A program made the translations under genes and the position numbers. A stretch of DNA of 64,000 nucleotides from CCMP332 sp040218795 (GTDB lineage Bacteria; Bacteroidota; Bacteroidia; Cytophagales; CCMP332). The stretch covers positions 372,001 to 436,000 of the forward strand of contig JAVJQT010000005.1 of assembly GCA_040218795.1 (NCBI GenBank), written 5' to 3'. Every line of letters starts with the position of its first letter. Position 1 is the first letter of the stretch. Under the pieces are notes generated by a model. That model did no database searches, had not been told where the DNA came from, and saw nothing but the letters and a program-made list of their open reading frames with translations. This document shows, one piece after another, positions 42,809 through 52,021 of this stretch.

Positions 42809-43285
42809 ATGAATAAATTATATACAATTGTATTGAGTTTTGTGCTCTTAATTTTTATTAATGCTTGTACCGACGACGAAGGTAATCCAATAACGAATCC
42901 TACGGATTTGGTTCCTTCAATGAGTGCTACTGTAAATGGTGAGGCATGGACTGCAACCGGTGCTCCGGCAGCTGTAGACAGTGCAGGATTTCTCTATGTA
43001 ACAGGTTATAACAATGATGATTCATCATCCATTTTAATCCAGATTGCTAACCCTGAAGAAAAAACCTATAGTTTTGGTGATAGTACTTCTGATGCCAGTG
43101 CCTATTATGGTGGTTTTAGCTCGGGATTTAATTTTGCAAGTTCTGGAAGTCTTGAAATAACAAAGTACAACGCTGGTCAATTGATAAGTGGAAATTTTAG
43201 TTTTTCTACTGATTCTACCTTTGTTGGCTCTGCAAAGACAGTGACTGATGGTAGAATGAATAATGTCGTTGTTGTTGTAAAATAG
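42809..43285 (+). CDS. DUF6252-like lipoprotein
   Basis: 158 residues. Lipobox FINAC (Cys near residue 20) and a polar linker. The mature strands (MSATVNGEAWTATGAPAAV, then ITKYNAGQLISGNFSF) match the pattern of DUF6252 lipoproteins, small Bacteroidota beta-sandwich proteins. The assignment is by pattern. Function unknown. Confidence 0.8.
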   Translation: MNKLYTIVLSFVLLIFINACTDDEGNPITNPTDLVPSMSATVNGEAWTATGAPAAVDSAGFLYVTGYNNDDSSSILIQIANPEEKTYSFGDSTSDASAYYGGFSSGFNFASSGSLEITKYNAGQLISGNFSFSTDSTFVGSAKTVTDGRMNNVVVVVK

Positions 43286-43290
43286 ATTTA

Positions 43291-43320
43291 AGCAAAAAAA
43301 AGCAGCGACAATGTCGCTGC
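43291..43320 (-). terminator. Terminator of the Hsp20 gene
   Basis: GCAGCGAC / GTCGCTGC (8-bp stem, 3-base loop) with an A8 run on its left. On the minus strand the hairpin is followed by T8, so it ends the Hsp20 transcript. Confidence 0.75.
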
Positions 43321-43347
43321 ATTATTTAGAAAACTACTACTAGCTTA

Positions 43348-43791
43348 TTAACCTATTTTTATAGTTCTTATTGGTTTTTGTTTTGCTTCCTCTTTTTTAG
43401 GAATACTGATATTCAATACACCATCTTTATATGAAGCTGCGATTTTATCAGCATTTGCACTATCTGGCAGTGTAAATGATCTCCTGAATGACTGATAATT
43501 AAACTCCCTCATGGTGTATTTTCCATTCTCGTCTTTTTCTTCATTGTTTGATTCTTTTTCTGAAGAAATGGTTAACTGATTATTATCAGCCTCAACTTTA
43601 AAATCGTTTTTTGACATTCCCGGAGCTGCGAGCTCAACAAAAAATGTATCTTCTGTTTCTCTTACATTTACAGATGGCATTGTACCCACCATTCTATTGC
43701 TGTACAATTCATCATTAAAGAAGTCATCAAACAGACTTGTGAAACCTGGGAAATAACTTCTTTTGCTCGGATTATATTTTACAAGTGTCAT
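43348..43791 (-). CDS. Small heat-shock protein (Hsp20 family)
   Basis: 147 residues from ATG 43791 (MTLVKYNPSKRS, the usual start in related proteins); an ATG at 43815 would add MLNKKIKA. The alpha-crystallin domain is clear: PSVNVRETEDTFFVELAAPG, then ASYKDGVLNISIPKKEE, and a final IRTIKI (the IxI motif). It binds unfolded proteins under heat or other stress. It is monocistronic, with a terminator on its downstream side. Confidence 0.93.
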   Translation of the reverse strand: MTLVKYNPSKRSYFPGFTSLFDDFFNDELYSNRMVGTMPSVNVRETEDTFFVELAAPGMSKNDFKVEADNNQLTISSEKESNNEEKDENGKYTMREFNYQSFRRSFTLPDSANADKIAASYKDGVLNISIPKKEEAKQKPIRTIKIG

Positions 43792-43990
43792 AGCTTTTAT
43801 TTTTTTGTTTAACATTTAATTTGAATCCATTTTGTTTTTATCAATTGCCATACCAATGTAATTATCAATATTTTTTATGCCATTTTGTCTTCTTTTGATT
43901 ATATATGGTAAATAATAGTGTCATGTTGTCTCCTTTTGGAGAAGTTTTGTCAAAGAATGAAATTTGCGAACGAATAAAAATTCCGATTTT

Positions 43991-45082
43991 ATGTTTAAAA
44001 CAACGCTTATTTCTCTTTTCGTTTTCGCTTCGATGAGTACTTCACTATTAGCTCAGACTACTGAAAAAGAAATGCTTCAAATTTTATCGCATGCTTCTGA
44101 TGGGCAGTCAATTGAGATAAATCAAAAAATAGCTTTAACAGAAGGAATTACATTGAATGGCCTTAAAAATCTAGAAATAAATGGAAAAGAAAATGCGGAG
44201 CTATTTACATTCAATAATATACCTCACATTATAAAACTTAAAGATTGTCACGAGATTACAATTAGTAATATTCGAATGAGAGTCGGTGTTAAAAATGTTG
44301 GAGGCCCAATAATAGTAATTGAAAATTGCACGAATATCTTATTAGATAATCTCGATTTGGGTGAATTTGGAATCAATGCCTTAGAAATTGATGAATTAAG
44401 CAAAGGAATTAAACTGTATAATTCCAGAATTAAATCATGTCATGATAGCGGGATTAAAACTTCCACAGCATCAGTGGACATAAGAAATAATAGCTTTTCC
44501 TCAAATTCTCAAATTGGAAGAAGTAAACCCGATTTAGATGTTTCAGAAATGGAAGGTTATCCACTCGTTCGATATAATTCATATAGGGTTTCGGATTATG
44601 TAAAACACAAAAGAACAGTCGATGAGTTTGTACAATCCAGAAATACCATCAGTTATAATTTTGACTGTTTTAAAATTGTGAAAAAGTTTGAAATGGCCGA
44701 TGGTTCGTCGGGTAAATTAAGTGCATTTTACGAAGGAGAAAACAATAAAATACTTGATAAAATGGAACTCGATTATAAAGGGCCAAAAGGACAAATCACT
44801 GCGAGTACCTATTTTCTCCATGAAAATTTAGTTTATACTACATATGAAATTAAAAAAGGAAAAGTTGAAATCAATTATTTTGTATATGGTGATTTTCTTG
44901 AACATCTGGAGAAAGCTGATTCAAAAGCCTCTGCACATGTAAGTGGCTCACCTGATTTAAATAAAAAACAATTTAACCTATGGCTCGACGCAATAGAAAG
45001 TTGGCTAAAATTTACCAATGATGAGGCCGAAGAATTGGCTCTTTACAAAGACAAAGCTACATTTATTGCTCTGCCTTATTAG
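43991..45082 (+). CDS. Secreted right-handed beta-helix protein
   Basis: 363 residues from ATG 43991 (a TTG at 43964 would add nine residues before the signal). Signal peptide MFKTTLISLFVFASMSTSLL then AQ. A short parallel beta-helix occupies the first half: LNGLKNLEINGKENAELFTF, DCHEITISNIRMRVGV, ENCTNILLDNLDLGEFG. No carbohydrate-active catalytic triad is apparent. The C-terminal half (NYFVYGDF, LWLDAIESWLKFTNDE) is unrecognised. Confidence 0.82.
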   Translation: MFKTTLISLFVFASMSTSLLAQTTEKEMLQILSHASDGQSIEINQKIALTEGITLNGLKNLEINGKENAELFTFNNIPHIIKLKDCHEITISNIRMRVGVKNVGGPIIVIENCTNILLDNLDLGEFGINALEIDELSKGIKLYNSRIKSCHDSGIKTSTASVDIRNNSFSSNSQIGRSKPDLDVSEMEGYPLVRYNSYRVSDYVKHKRTVDEFVQSRNTISYNFDCFKIVKKFEMADGSSGKLSAFYEGENNKILDKMELDYKGPKGQITASTYFLHENLVYTTYEIKKGKVEINYFVYGDFLEHLEKADSKASAHVSGSPDLNKKQFNLWLDAIESWLKFTNDEAEELALYKDKATFIALPY

Positions 45083-45132
45083 AAAAATTGTGGAATTGCC
45101 ATTGTAAAAGCTCTATCTGAAATCAGGATAGC

Positions 45133-46026
45133 TTAATTGAATTCTTTCCAATATACTTTCAATTCTTTTCCAATCAATTTGGAAAGGCTTTCTACATCTT
45201 CTTTGAATAGAGGTGCAAGATTAATTCGGTCTTCCATACTTAATTTCTGATTTTCCGTTTCGACCTTATTTAAGTTTTCCACTTTTGATTTTAATTTAAC
45301 CAAAAAATCATGTGGTAATATCTTCTTCAATATCTCTTTAATTGAAAGTTGGTAGGTCAATGCCTTTTGAATAAATGGAAATCTGGGTTTATATGCTGTA
45401 TTTTTCGATTCAAGTTCTACCGAGACTTTCGGATTGATACCAAGAAATTCGCAAACCTCTTTAAATTGAATATCATTTTTTTTGATATAGTCTTCAAATA
45501 TCAAAACTTTAACATGCTTGAATTTCTCCATATAGCGTTTAACCTGCTTGTAATATTTGGCCCGGTTAAGATAATCCCAGTCATATTCTATTGATTTTAC
45601 CGAAATGGCATTCGGGTTTTTTGTGTCTCTTAATTTCAAGGCCTCAAAAAAATCAAGCTCCTCTTTTAAGTCTCTTTTTCTATGCTGCCAGAGAGAATAG
45701 GACATGTCTATGGGGTTTCTTAAAATAATTAGTATCCTGACTTCTTCACCCAGCTTTTCTTTGATTAATTCCGGGCTTTTTTCATCAAATAAATAGGTCA
45801 CGGAAGCCTCACCTCTGGCTTTAAATTTATCGGCGCCCTTAAAAATATTCTTGTATTCTTCCCAGGTATTGATGCTGGAATATTGATTTTGAGGAATAAA
45901 ATAACCGGGTTCTTTAATATAAGGTTTGAAAACCTCCGGATGACGACATAGCTGATCAAACAAACTGGTTGTTCCGCTTTTGGCAGCCCCTACTATTAAG
46001 AAATTAGGTAAAAAATCATTCATCAT
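45133..46026 (-). CDS. PAPS-dependent sulfotransferase
   Basis: 297 residues. NFLIVGAAKSGTTSLFDQL is the 5'-phosphosulfate loop, and ILIILRNPIDMSYSLWQHRK is the 3'-phosphate-binding RxxxxxxxS motif of carbohydrate-type sulfotransferases. Start and stop overlap with the flippase gene (ATGA), so both are likely one operon. It may sulfate a surface polysaccharide. Confidence 0.9.
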   Translation of the reverse strand: MMNDFLPNFLIVGAAKSGTTSLFDQLCRHPEVFKPYIKEPGYFIPQNQYSSINTWEEYKNIFKGADKFKARGEASVTYLFDEKSPELIKEKLGEEVRILIILRNPIDMSYSLWQHRKRDLKEELDFFEALKLRDTKNPNAISVKSIEYDWDYLNRAKYYKQVKRYMEKFKHVKVLIFEDYIKKNDIQFKEVCEFLGINPKVSVELESKNTAYKPRFPFIQKALTYQLSIKEILKKILPHDFLVKLKSKVENLNKVETENQKLSMEDRINLAPLFKEDVESLSKLIGKELKVYWKEFN

Positions 46027-47228
46027 TTGAAGAATGGTAAATAGAAAAAAGACTTGCCAAAAAGTTGTTTAATCCTTATTGTACACCAAACATTCCATAA
46101 AATCAAACTGAAGCTATTTGCTATAGCAGCTCCCACCAAACCATAAAATGGAATTAATAAATAGTTGAGTGCAATAGTTATAATTGAAGAAATTAAGACT
46201 ATATTTTTAAATACCTTTTGATGACCGGTCAACTGCAATACAATACCGGTTGGCCCATTCAAAGTATTAAATATCTGACCTATCATTAGAATAATTAAGG
46301 GAATGGCGGCTGTTTGAAATTCTTCTCCAAACACTCCCAAAATTTGTTCGGGAATTAATAAAGTAATTATTAACACAGGCGCTGTTGCCCAAAATCCCAT
46401 CCGGGTTGTCTTTCTAAGTTCTTTAAATAATAAATCTTCTTTTTTCAAAGAGGAAAGTTCTGTAATTCTTGGTCCAAGCGCTGAATTAATAGAAATAAGA
46501 ATAAAACTACCAAGCAGCGCTATTTTAAATGCAATTGCATAAGCACCTACATCCGTTTCGCTATAAAATTGACCGATCACAATTCCATCAAAATAGCTCA
46601 TTAGAAAAAAACAAAGTGAAGAAACACCAATTGGAATAGATTCTGATAGTAATCCTCCAAAATTTCTATTTTCTTTTTTAAACTCTCTTTCTGAATGATT
46701 AAAGGTTCCCCAAAAACTTAATAGTGCAAGAACTGAAAGTGAAATAATAAAGTATACTACGAAATTGTCAAAAGTCCCCAATCCCCTAAACTTATGAATC
46801 AACATGTAAATACTTAAAAGCAAATACATTCCAAAATTTTGAAAAATTGCAAAAAGACTATAACGTTTTTTTGCTCTGTGAATTTCCCCATTAAAAAACA
46901 TGAGAGTGTAAAATGGTAAAGACAATAAAAAAGTCATCACATATGCTGCCATGGTTTCAGAAGAAAAAGCATATTGAAACATCAAAGGTTTGATGATAAA
47001 AACCAAAACTAGAATTAGGGCAGAAGCTATACTGACAAAAAAGGTAGATCGTATCTGAAGATGCCTAATTCCTTTTTTAGTATTTCTAGAATAACTAATC
47101 TCCTTAAACATCCCAATATCCAAACCACTTCTAGCAATAATTGAAAATAACTGAATTGCCGTAAATGAAAGTGCGAAATACCCAACTTCGGAAGCACCAT
47201 AAGTATTAGACAGCAAAAGAAAAAACAT
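46023..47228 (-). CDS. Polysaccharide flippase, MATE/Wzx-like
   Basis: 401 residues from the first ATG, about 11 to 12 TM helices (TAIQLFSIIARSG, IASALILVLVFIIKP and others), typical of oligosaccharide flippases that move lipid-linked sugars across the inner membrane. In the same frame, 32 codons upstream to 47324 read as a conserved flippase N-terminus (LKKLKHIRSNQIAKSSG, then LFFKIGTVGFNYM). They contain no ATG, GTG or TTG, and only an ATT fits at the expected position. The true protein is probably longer, about 433 residues. It is followed by the sulfotransferase with a 4-base overlap. Confidence 0.85.
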   Translation of the reverse strand: MFFLLLSNTYGASEVGYFALSFTAIQLFSIIARSGLDIGMFKEISYSRNTKKGIRHLQIRSTFFVSIASALILVLVFIIKPLMFQYAFSSETMAAYVMTFLLSLPFYTLMFFNGEIHRAKKRYSLFAIFQNFGMYLLLSIYMLIHKFRGLGTFDNFVVYFIISLSVLALLSFWGTFNHSEREFKKENRNFGGLLSESIPIGVSSLCFFLMSYFDGIVIGQFYSETDVGAYAIAFKIALLGSFILISINSALGPRITELSSLKKEDLLFKELRKTTRMGFWATAPVLIITLLIPEQILGVFGEEFQTAAIPLIILMIGQIFNTLNGPTGIVLQLTGHQKVFKNIVLISSIITIALNYLLIPFYGLVGAAIANSFSLILWNVWCTIRIKQLFGKSFFYLPFFK

Positions 47229-47463
47229 ATAATTAAAGCCAACCGTCCCAATTTTAAAGAATAATATTATTCCACTGGACTTCGCTATTTGATTGGATCT
47301 GATATGTTTTAACTTTTTTAGAATTAGTATAGCATTTAAAACGCGAATATAGCTAAATGTAAAATCTGTTAAATTCTAAAAATCATTAATTCAAGAATTA
47401 AGCCTTGTTCAATATGATTTTCTTATTTTGACAGCCGCTTAATTAAATTCATCAATAATTCTC

Positions 47464-48732
47464 ATGGGTATACTTCAGATTATAACGATTTTAATTATTC
47501 TGGCCGCCCTGTTTACTTTTATCAATATATCCATTCTTAAGCTTCCATCTACAATTGGCCTGATGCTTTTAGCACTAGGGCTTTCCTTTACGGTGGTAAT
47601 ATTTGGGTATTTCTTTCCCGGAATTACAGAAATAGCTGTAAATATTATGGAATTCGACTTTTCCTATGTTTTGCTCAATGTAATGCTGAGTTTTTTACTT
47701 TTTGCAGGGGCATTGCATATCGATTTGAGCAAACTTGCAGAAGAAAAATGGTCTATCCTGACCCTGGCAACTCTCGGAGTTTTGATATCTACCTTTATAA
47801 CCGGAAGCATTGTTTATATGGTTTTACCTTATCTCGGCTTGCATATTTCCTATATCCATTGTTTGCTTTTTGGAGCCTTAATTTCTCCAACCGATCCGAT
47901 TGCAGTATTGGCCATGGTTAAGAAAAACCCTATCGCTAAAAATCTTGAAATTAAAATTGCCGGTGAATCGCTTTTTAATGATGGTATTGGTGTGGTCGTA
48001 TTTTTAACTATTCTGCATATTGCCAGAAGTGGCTCTGATGTATTTGACCCTTTTTCTGCCTTGGCTCTTTTTGGGCAAGAGGTAATTGGAGGTATTGCCC
48101 TTGGCATGGCCTTGGGTTTATTGGGATTTTGGTTATTAAAAATTGTGGACAATGACCATGTTGAACTGGAAGTTTTAATCACACTTTCTATGGTCATGGG
48201 TGGAGCTCAACTGGCTGAAATATTTCATGTAAGTGGCCCTTTAGGAATGGTGGTAATGGGGATCATCGTTGGCAATGAAGGAAGAAGTGAGGCCCTTTCA
48301 AATGTAACCGGTGAATACGTTTACAAATTCTGGCATTTGATCGATGAAGCCCTGAATGCTATTCTTTTTATTTTGATAGGTCTGGAGATGATTATAATTA
48401 CTTTTCGTTTTGATTTTTTTGTCGCCGGGCTTTTTGCAATTCAAATTGTATTGTTATCGAGATGGGTTGGTGTAGGTTTACCTATTGCTTTCATGAGTTT
48501 AAGTCGAAAGTTTGAAAAAAACACAATAACCATATTAACCTGGGGCGGACTTAGGGGAGGTATTTCCGTTGCTCTTGCACTTTCACTACCTAAATCGCTG
48601 GAAAGTAAAGACATGATCGTTGCCATAACCTATAGTGTTGTTTTATTTTCAATTCTTGTTCAGGGCTTGACAATCCGAAACTTTTTTAGCCCTGTAAGTT
48701 CTGCAGAAAACAGTGAAATTGAAGAAGTATAA
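47464..48732 (+). CDS. Na+/H+ antiporter, CPA1/NhaP type
   Basis: 422 residues, about 12 TM helices. Characteristic motifs are present: FGALISPTDPIAVLAMV (conserved TDP), GESLFNDGIGVVVFL (ND ion-binding pair) and WGGLRGGISVALALSLP. It exchanges Na+ for H+ across the inner membrane. Monocistronic in appearance. Confidence 0.95.
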   Translation: MGILQIITILIILAALFTFINISILKLPSTIGLMLLALGLSFTVVIFGYFFPGITEIAVNIMEFDFSYVLLNVMLSFLLFAGALHIDLSKLAEEKWSILTLATLGVLISTFITGSIVYMVLPYLGLHISYIHCLLFGALISPTDPIAVLAMVKKNPIAKNLEIKIAGESLFNDGIGVVVFLTILHIARSGSDVFDPFSALALFGQEVIGGIALGMALGLLGFWLLKIVDNDHVELEVLITLSMVMGGAQLAEIFHVSGPLGMVVMGIIVGNEGRSEALSNVTGEYVYKFWHLIDEALNAILFILIGLEMIIITFRFDFFVAGLFAIQIVLLSRWVGVGLPIAFMSLSRKFEKNTITILTWGGLRGGISVALALSLPKSLESKDMIVAITYSVVLFSILVQGLTIRNFFSPVSSAENSEIEEV

Positions 48733-48785
48733 TACAAGTCTTAAAAACGACGGTTTCAGTAATTCAAAATTTCTAAACTCAAATA

Positions 48786-49997
48786 ATGAATTCAGAAAAT
48801 GTTCAATTCACCAATAAAGAAGGCATTGAGCTTTCTGCCAAATTAGACCTTCCAATAAGCGGCAAAGTTCAACATTATGCAATTTTTGCCCATTGCTTTA
48901 CCTGCAATAAAAACCTAAACGCAGTTAGAAGTATCAGTAGTGCAATGACAAAAAATCAGATTGCGGTATTGCGTTTTGATTTCACAGGTCTTGGTGATAG
49001 TGAGGGGGATTTTTCTGAGACAAATTTTAGCTCTAATGTCAATGATATCATTGCCGCCTCGGAATTTTTAAAAGAGAATTATGAAAAACCGGAACTACTT
49101 GTTGGTCATTCTCTGGGAGGTGCAGGTGTATTGTTCTCAGCAAATGCCATAGCCTCAATCAAGGCAATTGCCACCATTGGCTCACCTTCGAATCCGGAAC
49201 ATATTAAGAAATTGTTTACGGAAAAAATTGAAGTTATTAATGAAGAAGGGGAAGCAGAGGTAAATATTGGAGGTCGTTCATTCAAAATTAAAAAGCAATT
49301 CCTTGAAGATGTAAATAACACCGATTACAATTTCAAAAAACATAAAGATCAACCTGCAATTTTAATTATGCATTCGCCACAGGATAAAATTGTGGGAATC
49401 AATAATGCCCGAGAAATCTACGAAAGGCTAATGCATCCAAAAAGTTTTATCACCCTTGATGGCTCAGACCATTTACTATCACTAAAGGAAGATGCGAGCT
49501 ATGCCGGTGAATTAATTGCAAAATGGGCAATGCGCTATTTGAGTAAAAAAGAAGAGGAAGTCTTTAAAACACATCAGTCAGTAGCGGTAAGAACACATTC
49601 CGATAGTTTTACAACGGAGATAGTAAGCGCAAAACATACGATGATTGCCGATGAACCTAAAGATGTGGGTGGCGATGATCTCGGTCCCTCTCCTTATGAA
49701 TTGCTTTTATCAGCACTAGGCACATGTACATCGATGACTTTAAAATTGTACCTTGATAAAAAAGGATGGAATTACAGGAATATTGAAGTACACCTCAGCC
49801 ACCAGCATAATCATTCCGAGGACGCTAAAAATCCTGAAAACCCGAGCGGAAAAATTGATGAAATCCAAAGAGATATAAAAGTTGAAGGTGATTTTACAGA
49901 GGAACAAAAAAACAAGATCATTGAAATTGCCGACAAATGTCCGGTACATCGAACTTTGCATTCACCAACCGTAGTAAATAGTCGTTGGTGGGATTAA
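48786..49997 (+). CDS. Alpha/beta hydrolase fused to OsmC-like domain
   Basis: 403 residues. The N-terminal 250 residues are an alpha/beta hydrolase: FAHCFTCNKNL, RFDFTGLGDSEGDF, nucleophile Ser in VGHSLGGAGV, and later catalytic Asp and His (LDGSDHLLSL). Residues about 265-403 are an OsmC peroxidase-like domain with redox cysteines in SALGTCTSMTLKLY and ADKCPVHRTLHSP. This fusion is a known Bacteroidota and proteobacterial arrangement, probably for organic peroxide or ester detoxification. The end overlaps the convergent oxidoreductase by 4 bases. Confidence 0.93.
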   Translation: MNSENVQFTNKEGIELSAKLDLPISGKVQHYAIFAHCFTCNKNLNAVRSISSAMTKNQIAVLRFDFTGLGDSEGDFSETNFSSNVNDIIAASEFLKENYEKPELLVGHSLGGAGVLFSANAIASIKAIATIGSPSNPEHIKKLFTEKIEVINEEGEAEVNIGGRSFKIKKQFLEDVNNTDYNFKKHKDQPAILIMHSPQDKIVGINNAREIYERLMHPKSFITLDGSDHLLSLKEDASYAGELIAKWAMRYLSKKEEEVFKTHQSVAVRTHSDSFTTEIVSAKHTMIADEPKDVGGDDLGPSPYELLLSALGTCTSMTLKLYLDKKGWNYRNIEVHLSHQHNHSEDAKNPENPSGKIDEIQRDIKVEGDFTEEQKNKIIEIADKCPVHRTLHSPTVVNSRWWD

Positions 49998-51238
49998 TCG
50001 ACTAAACCTGAATCTTTCAGTATTTGATCGGCCACTTCTCTTCCCGATTGCATGGCTGCATTGAGAGAGCCATACAAAGCAAAATCCCCAGCGATATAAA
50101 TACCTTCCCTTGGGTTTAATTCCTTTAATGGTATTGAAGATTTCACATTTTTCTGATTGGGGAGTGCATAATTTATACGATAGCTGTCGATGAATTGCCA
50201 ATTATATTCATTCTCCGGCATAATTGAATACAGCTCTGAAAGGACATCGTCTACTTTTGTTTCTAGTTTATTTAGTACTGTAACTGAAAGTAATTTTTTG
50301 TTTTCCGGTGCGTATTTTCCTGAAATATTCGATATAAAACAAATATTATTGATCAATGCACTTTCATCTGAATTAAGAATTAGCAATGGTTCATCAATCA
50401 AGGCTTTATCTGATGAAAAGTAAAAATTACTTACACTAACATATGTCGAATTTCTATTTGGCAAAAATGGATTCAATAAATGGCTATTTCCTTCGACAGC
50501 AATGACAATATTTCTTGAGGAAAAGCTTTTGCCATTTTCGAGTGTAACTTTATTTTTTTCAATTTCCTTAACGCTACTGGAACATTCAATCATCCCCGGT
50601 GATAAATTGTGCGCCAGTTGTTTTGGAATTTCTGCTATTCCTTTTGCCGGAACTGCTGCTCCGTACTCATTAAACATCTTTATTACAAATTCAAACATTG
50701 CAGAATTTGTCTCTAAATCTTTCTCCAAAAATATCCCGGATAAGAAGGGTTGAAAAAAATCCCTTATCGTTTTTAAATCGAATTTTCTATTGGCCAATTC
50801 CTGTCTGGTATTTTTATTGTTCCCTTTTAAAACAGAATCGAGACTTTTATTTTTTAATGATTGTTTTAACTGGAATAATTTGATTTTATCTTTTAAACTG
50901 ATACCGGATTCAAATAAGGTGTTGAATAAAAAAGAAGGTCTCTGGACAGGGTCTATTAGATAATATGATTTTCTCTTATTCAGAATATAGGCTCCATTTA
51001 AAAAATATTTTAAATCCAGTTCATCATAATTTAATAAGCGGGAAGCCTCCGGGTAAGCCGGTAAAAAAACCTGAAACCCGCGATCCAGAGTAAAACCATC
51101 CTTTACAAAGGATCGTACTCTGCCCCCTACTTCAGGTTCCGCTTCAAAAATTTTTATTTTCAAATCGTGGCCGTGCAAATAGTTTGCCGCTGTTAGCCCC
51201 GACATTCCTGCCCCAATGATTATGACATCAAAATCCAT
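49994..51238 (-). CDS. FAD-dependent oxidoreductase, protoporphyrinogen-oxidase-like fold
   Basis: 414 residues. The N-terminal dinucleotide-binding fold is VIIIGAGMSGLTAANYLHG with the downstream EAEPEVGGRVRSF (second FAD motif). The C-terminus has REGIYIAGDFALYGSLNAAM (FAD GD motif). It belongs to the amine-oxidase/desaturase superfamily. The substrate is unknown; carotenoid-like or porphyrin-like compounds are possible. It overlaps no gene on its own strand. Confidence 0.9.
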   Translation of the reverse strand: MDFDVIIIGAGMSGLTAANYLHGHDLKIKIFEAEPEVGGRVRSFVKDGFTLDRGFQVFLPAYPEASRLLNYDELDLKYFLNGAYILNKRKSYYLIDPVQRPSFLFNTLFESGISLKDKIKLFQLKQSLKNKSLDSVLKGNNKNTRQELANRKFDLKTIRDFFQPFLSGIFLEKDLETNSAMFEFVIKMFNEYGAAVPAKGIAEIPKQLAHNLSPGMIECSSSVKEIEKNKVTLENGKSFSSRNIVIAVEGNSHLLNPFLPNRNSTYVSVSNFYFSSDKALIDEPLLILNSDESALINNICFISNISGKYAPENKKLLSVTVLNKLETKVDDVLSELYSIMPENEYNWQFIDSYRINYALPNQKNVKSSIPLKELNPREGIYIAGDFALYGSLNAAMQSGREVADQILKDSGLVD

Positions 51239-51275
51239 TCTAAAAAATCATTTTGACAAAGATATAGGATAGCCC

Positions 51276-52007
51276 TTAAAAATTAATTATTTGAAAATCC
51301 TGAATAAATTGTAATTCGACTTTTTCAATATTGGCTAAAAGTTCCGCACCGGGATGATTAAGAAAAATGTTTTTACATTTCAACAAATGATACTTTTCCA
51401 TCAATTTAATGTAATTTAAATGACCCGGTGTAGTTTTTTGATAATTATAACATTCGCAGATAAAGAGATTGGCAGAATCGGATAATTTCAATAGATTATT
51501 GCTCCATTCCCCATCACCTGAAAAAGCAAATATTTTACCCTTTTGACTAATTCTCAATCCTTTTGGAAAGGATAATTCCGAGTGTTGAACATCATAGGTC
51601 TCAATTGAAAAATCATGCCATGAATCTGCTCCACTGTATTCTTTAAACTCTGCAACCGCGTCGGTATATCGCAATGAATCAGGATAAAGTAAATTTTGCA
51701 AGGCCTGAATTCGTTCTTTAGTCCCTCTAGGGCCAAAAATCTCAATCCTGTGATTTTTATCTTTTGAAACATATGCCAATTCCATAAGTATAAAAGGTAT
51801 TCCAGCAATATGGTCACCGTGCAAATGGCTTATAAAAATGACATCGATATCCTCAATTTTTTTACCAACAGACTTAATAGCCACAGAGCTTGTTGCACCA
51901 CAGTCTACCAATAGATTTTTTTTGTTCCAATTAATCCAAAAACAAGTCTGCATTTTTCCACCGCTACCAAAAGCATCACCAGATCCCATTACTTGCAATT
52001 CAGCCAT
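51276..52007 (-). CDS. MBL-fold metallohydrolase, RNase Z-like
   Basis: 243 residues. The metal-binding motif HLHGDHIAG and later His and Asp residues (FAFSGDGEWSNNLL, CECYNYQ, FLNHPGAELL) fit the metallo-beta-lactamase fold. The length and the early GSGDAFGSGG loop are similar to RNase Z/AhpD-like or phosphodiesterase members. Which nucleic acid or lactone it cleaves cannot be told. The PA0069-type gene starts 15 bp upstream on the same strand. Confidence 0.85.
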   Translation of the reverse strand: MAELQVMGSGDAFGSGGKMQTCFWINWNKKNLLVDCGATSSVAIKSVGKKIEDIDVIFISHLHGDHIAGIPFILMELAYVSKDKNHRIEIFGPRGTKERIQALQNLLYPDSLRYTDAVAEFKEYSGADSWHDFSIETYDVQHSELSFPKGLRISQKGKIFAFSGDGEWSNNLLKLSDSANLFICECYNYQKTTPGHLNYIKLMEKYHLLKCKNIFLNHPGAELLANIEKVELQFIQDFQIINF

Positions 52008-52021
52008 ATTGCAATTTATAA

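Noticed and set aside
47027..47251. 74-residue minus strand ORF over the flippase start
   Set aside because: It is in another frame of the flippase, which has clear membrane-protein coding in its own frame across the whole stretch.
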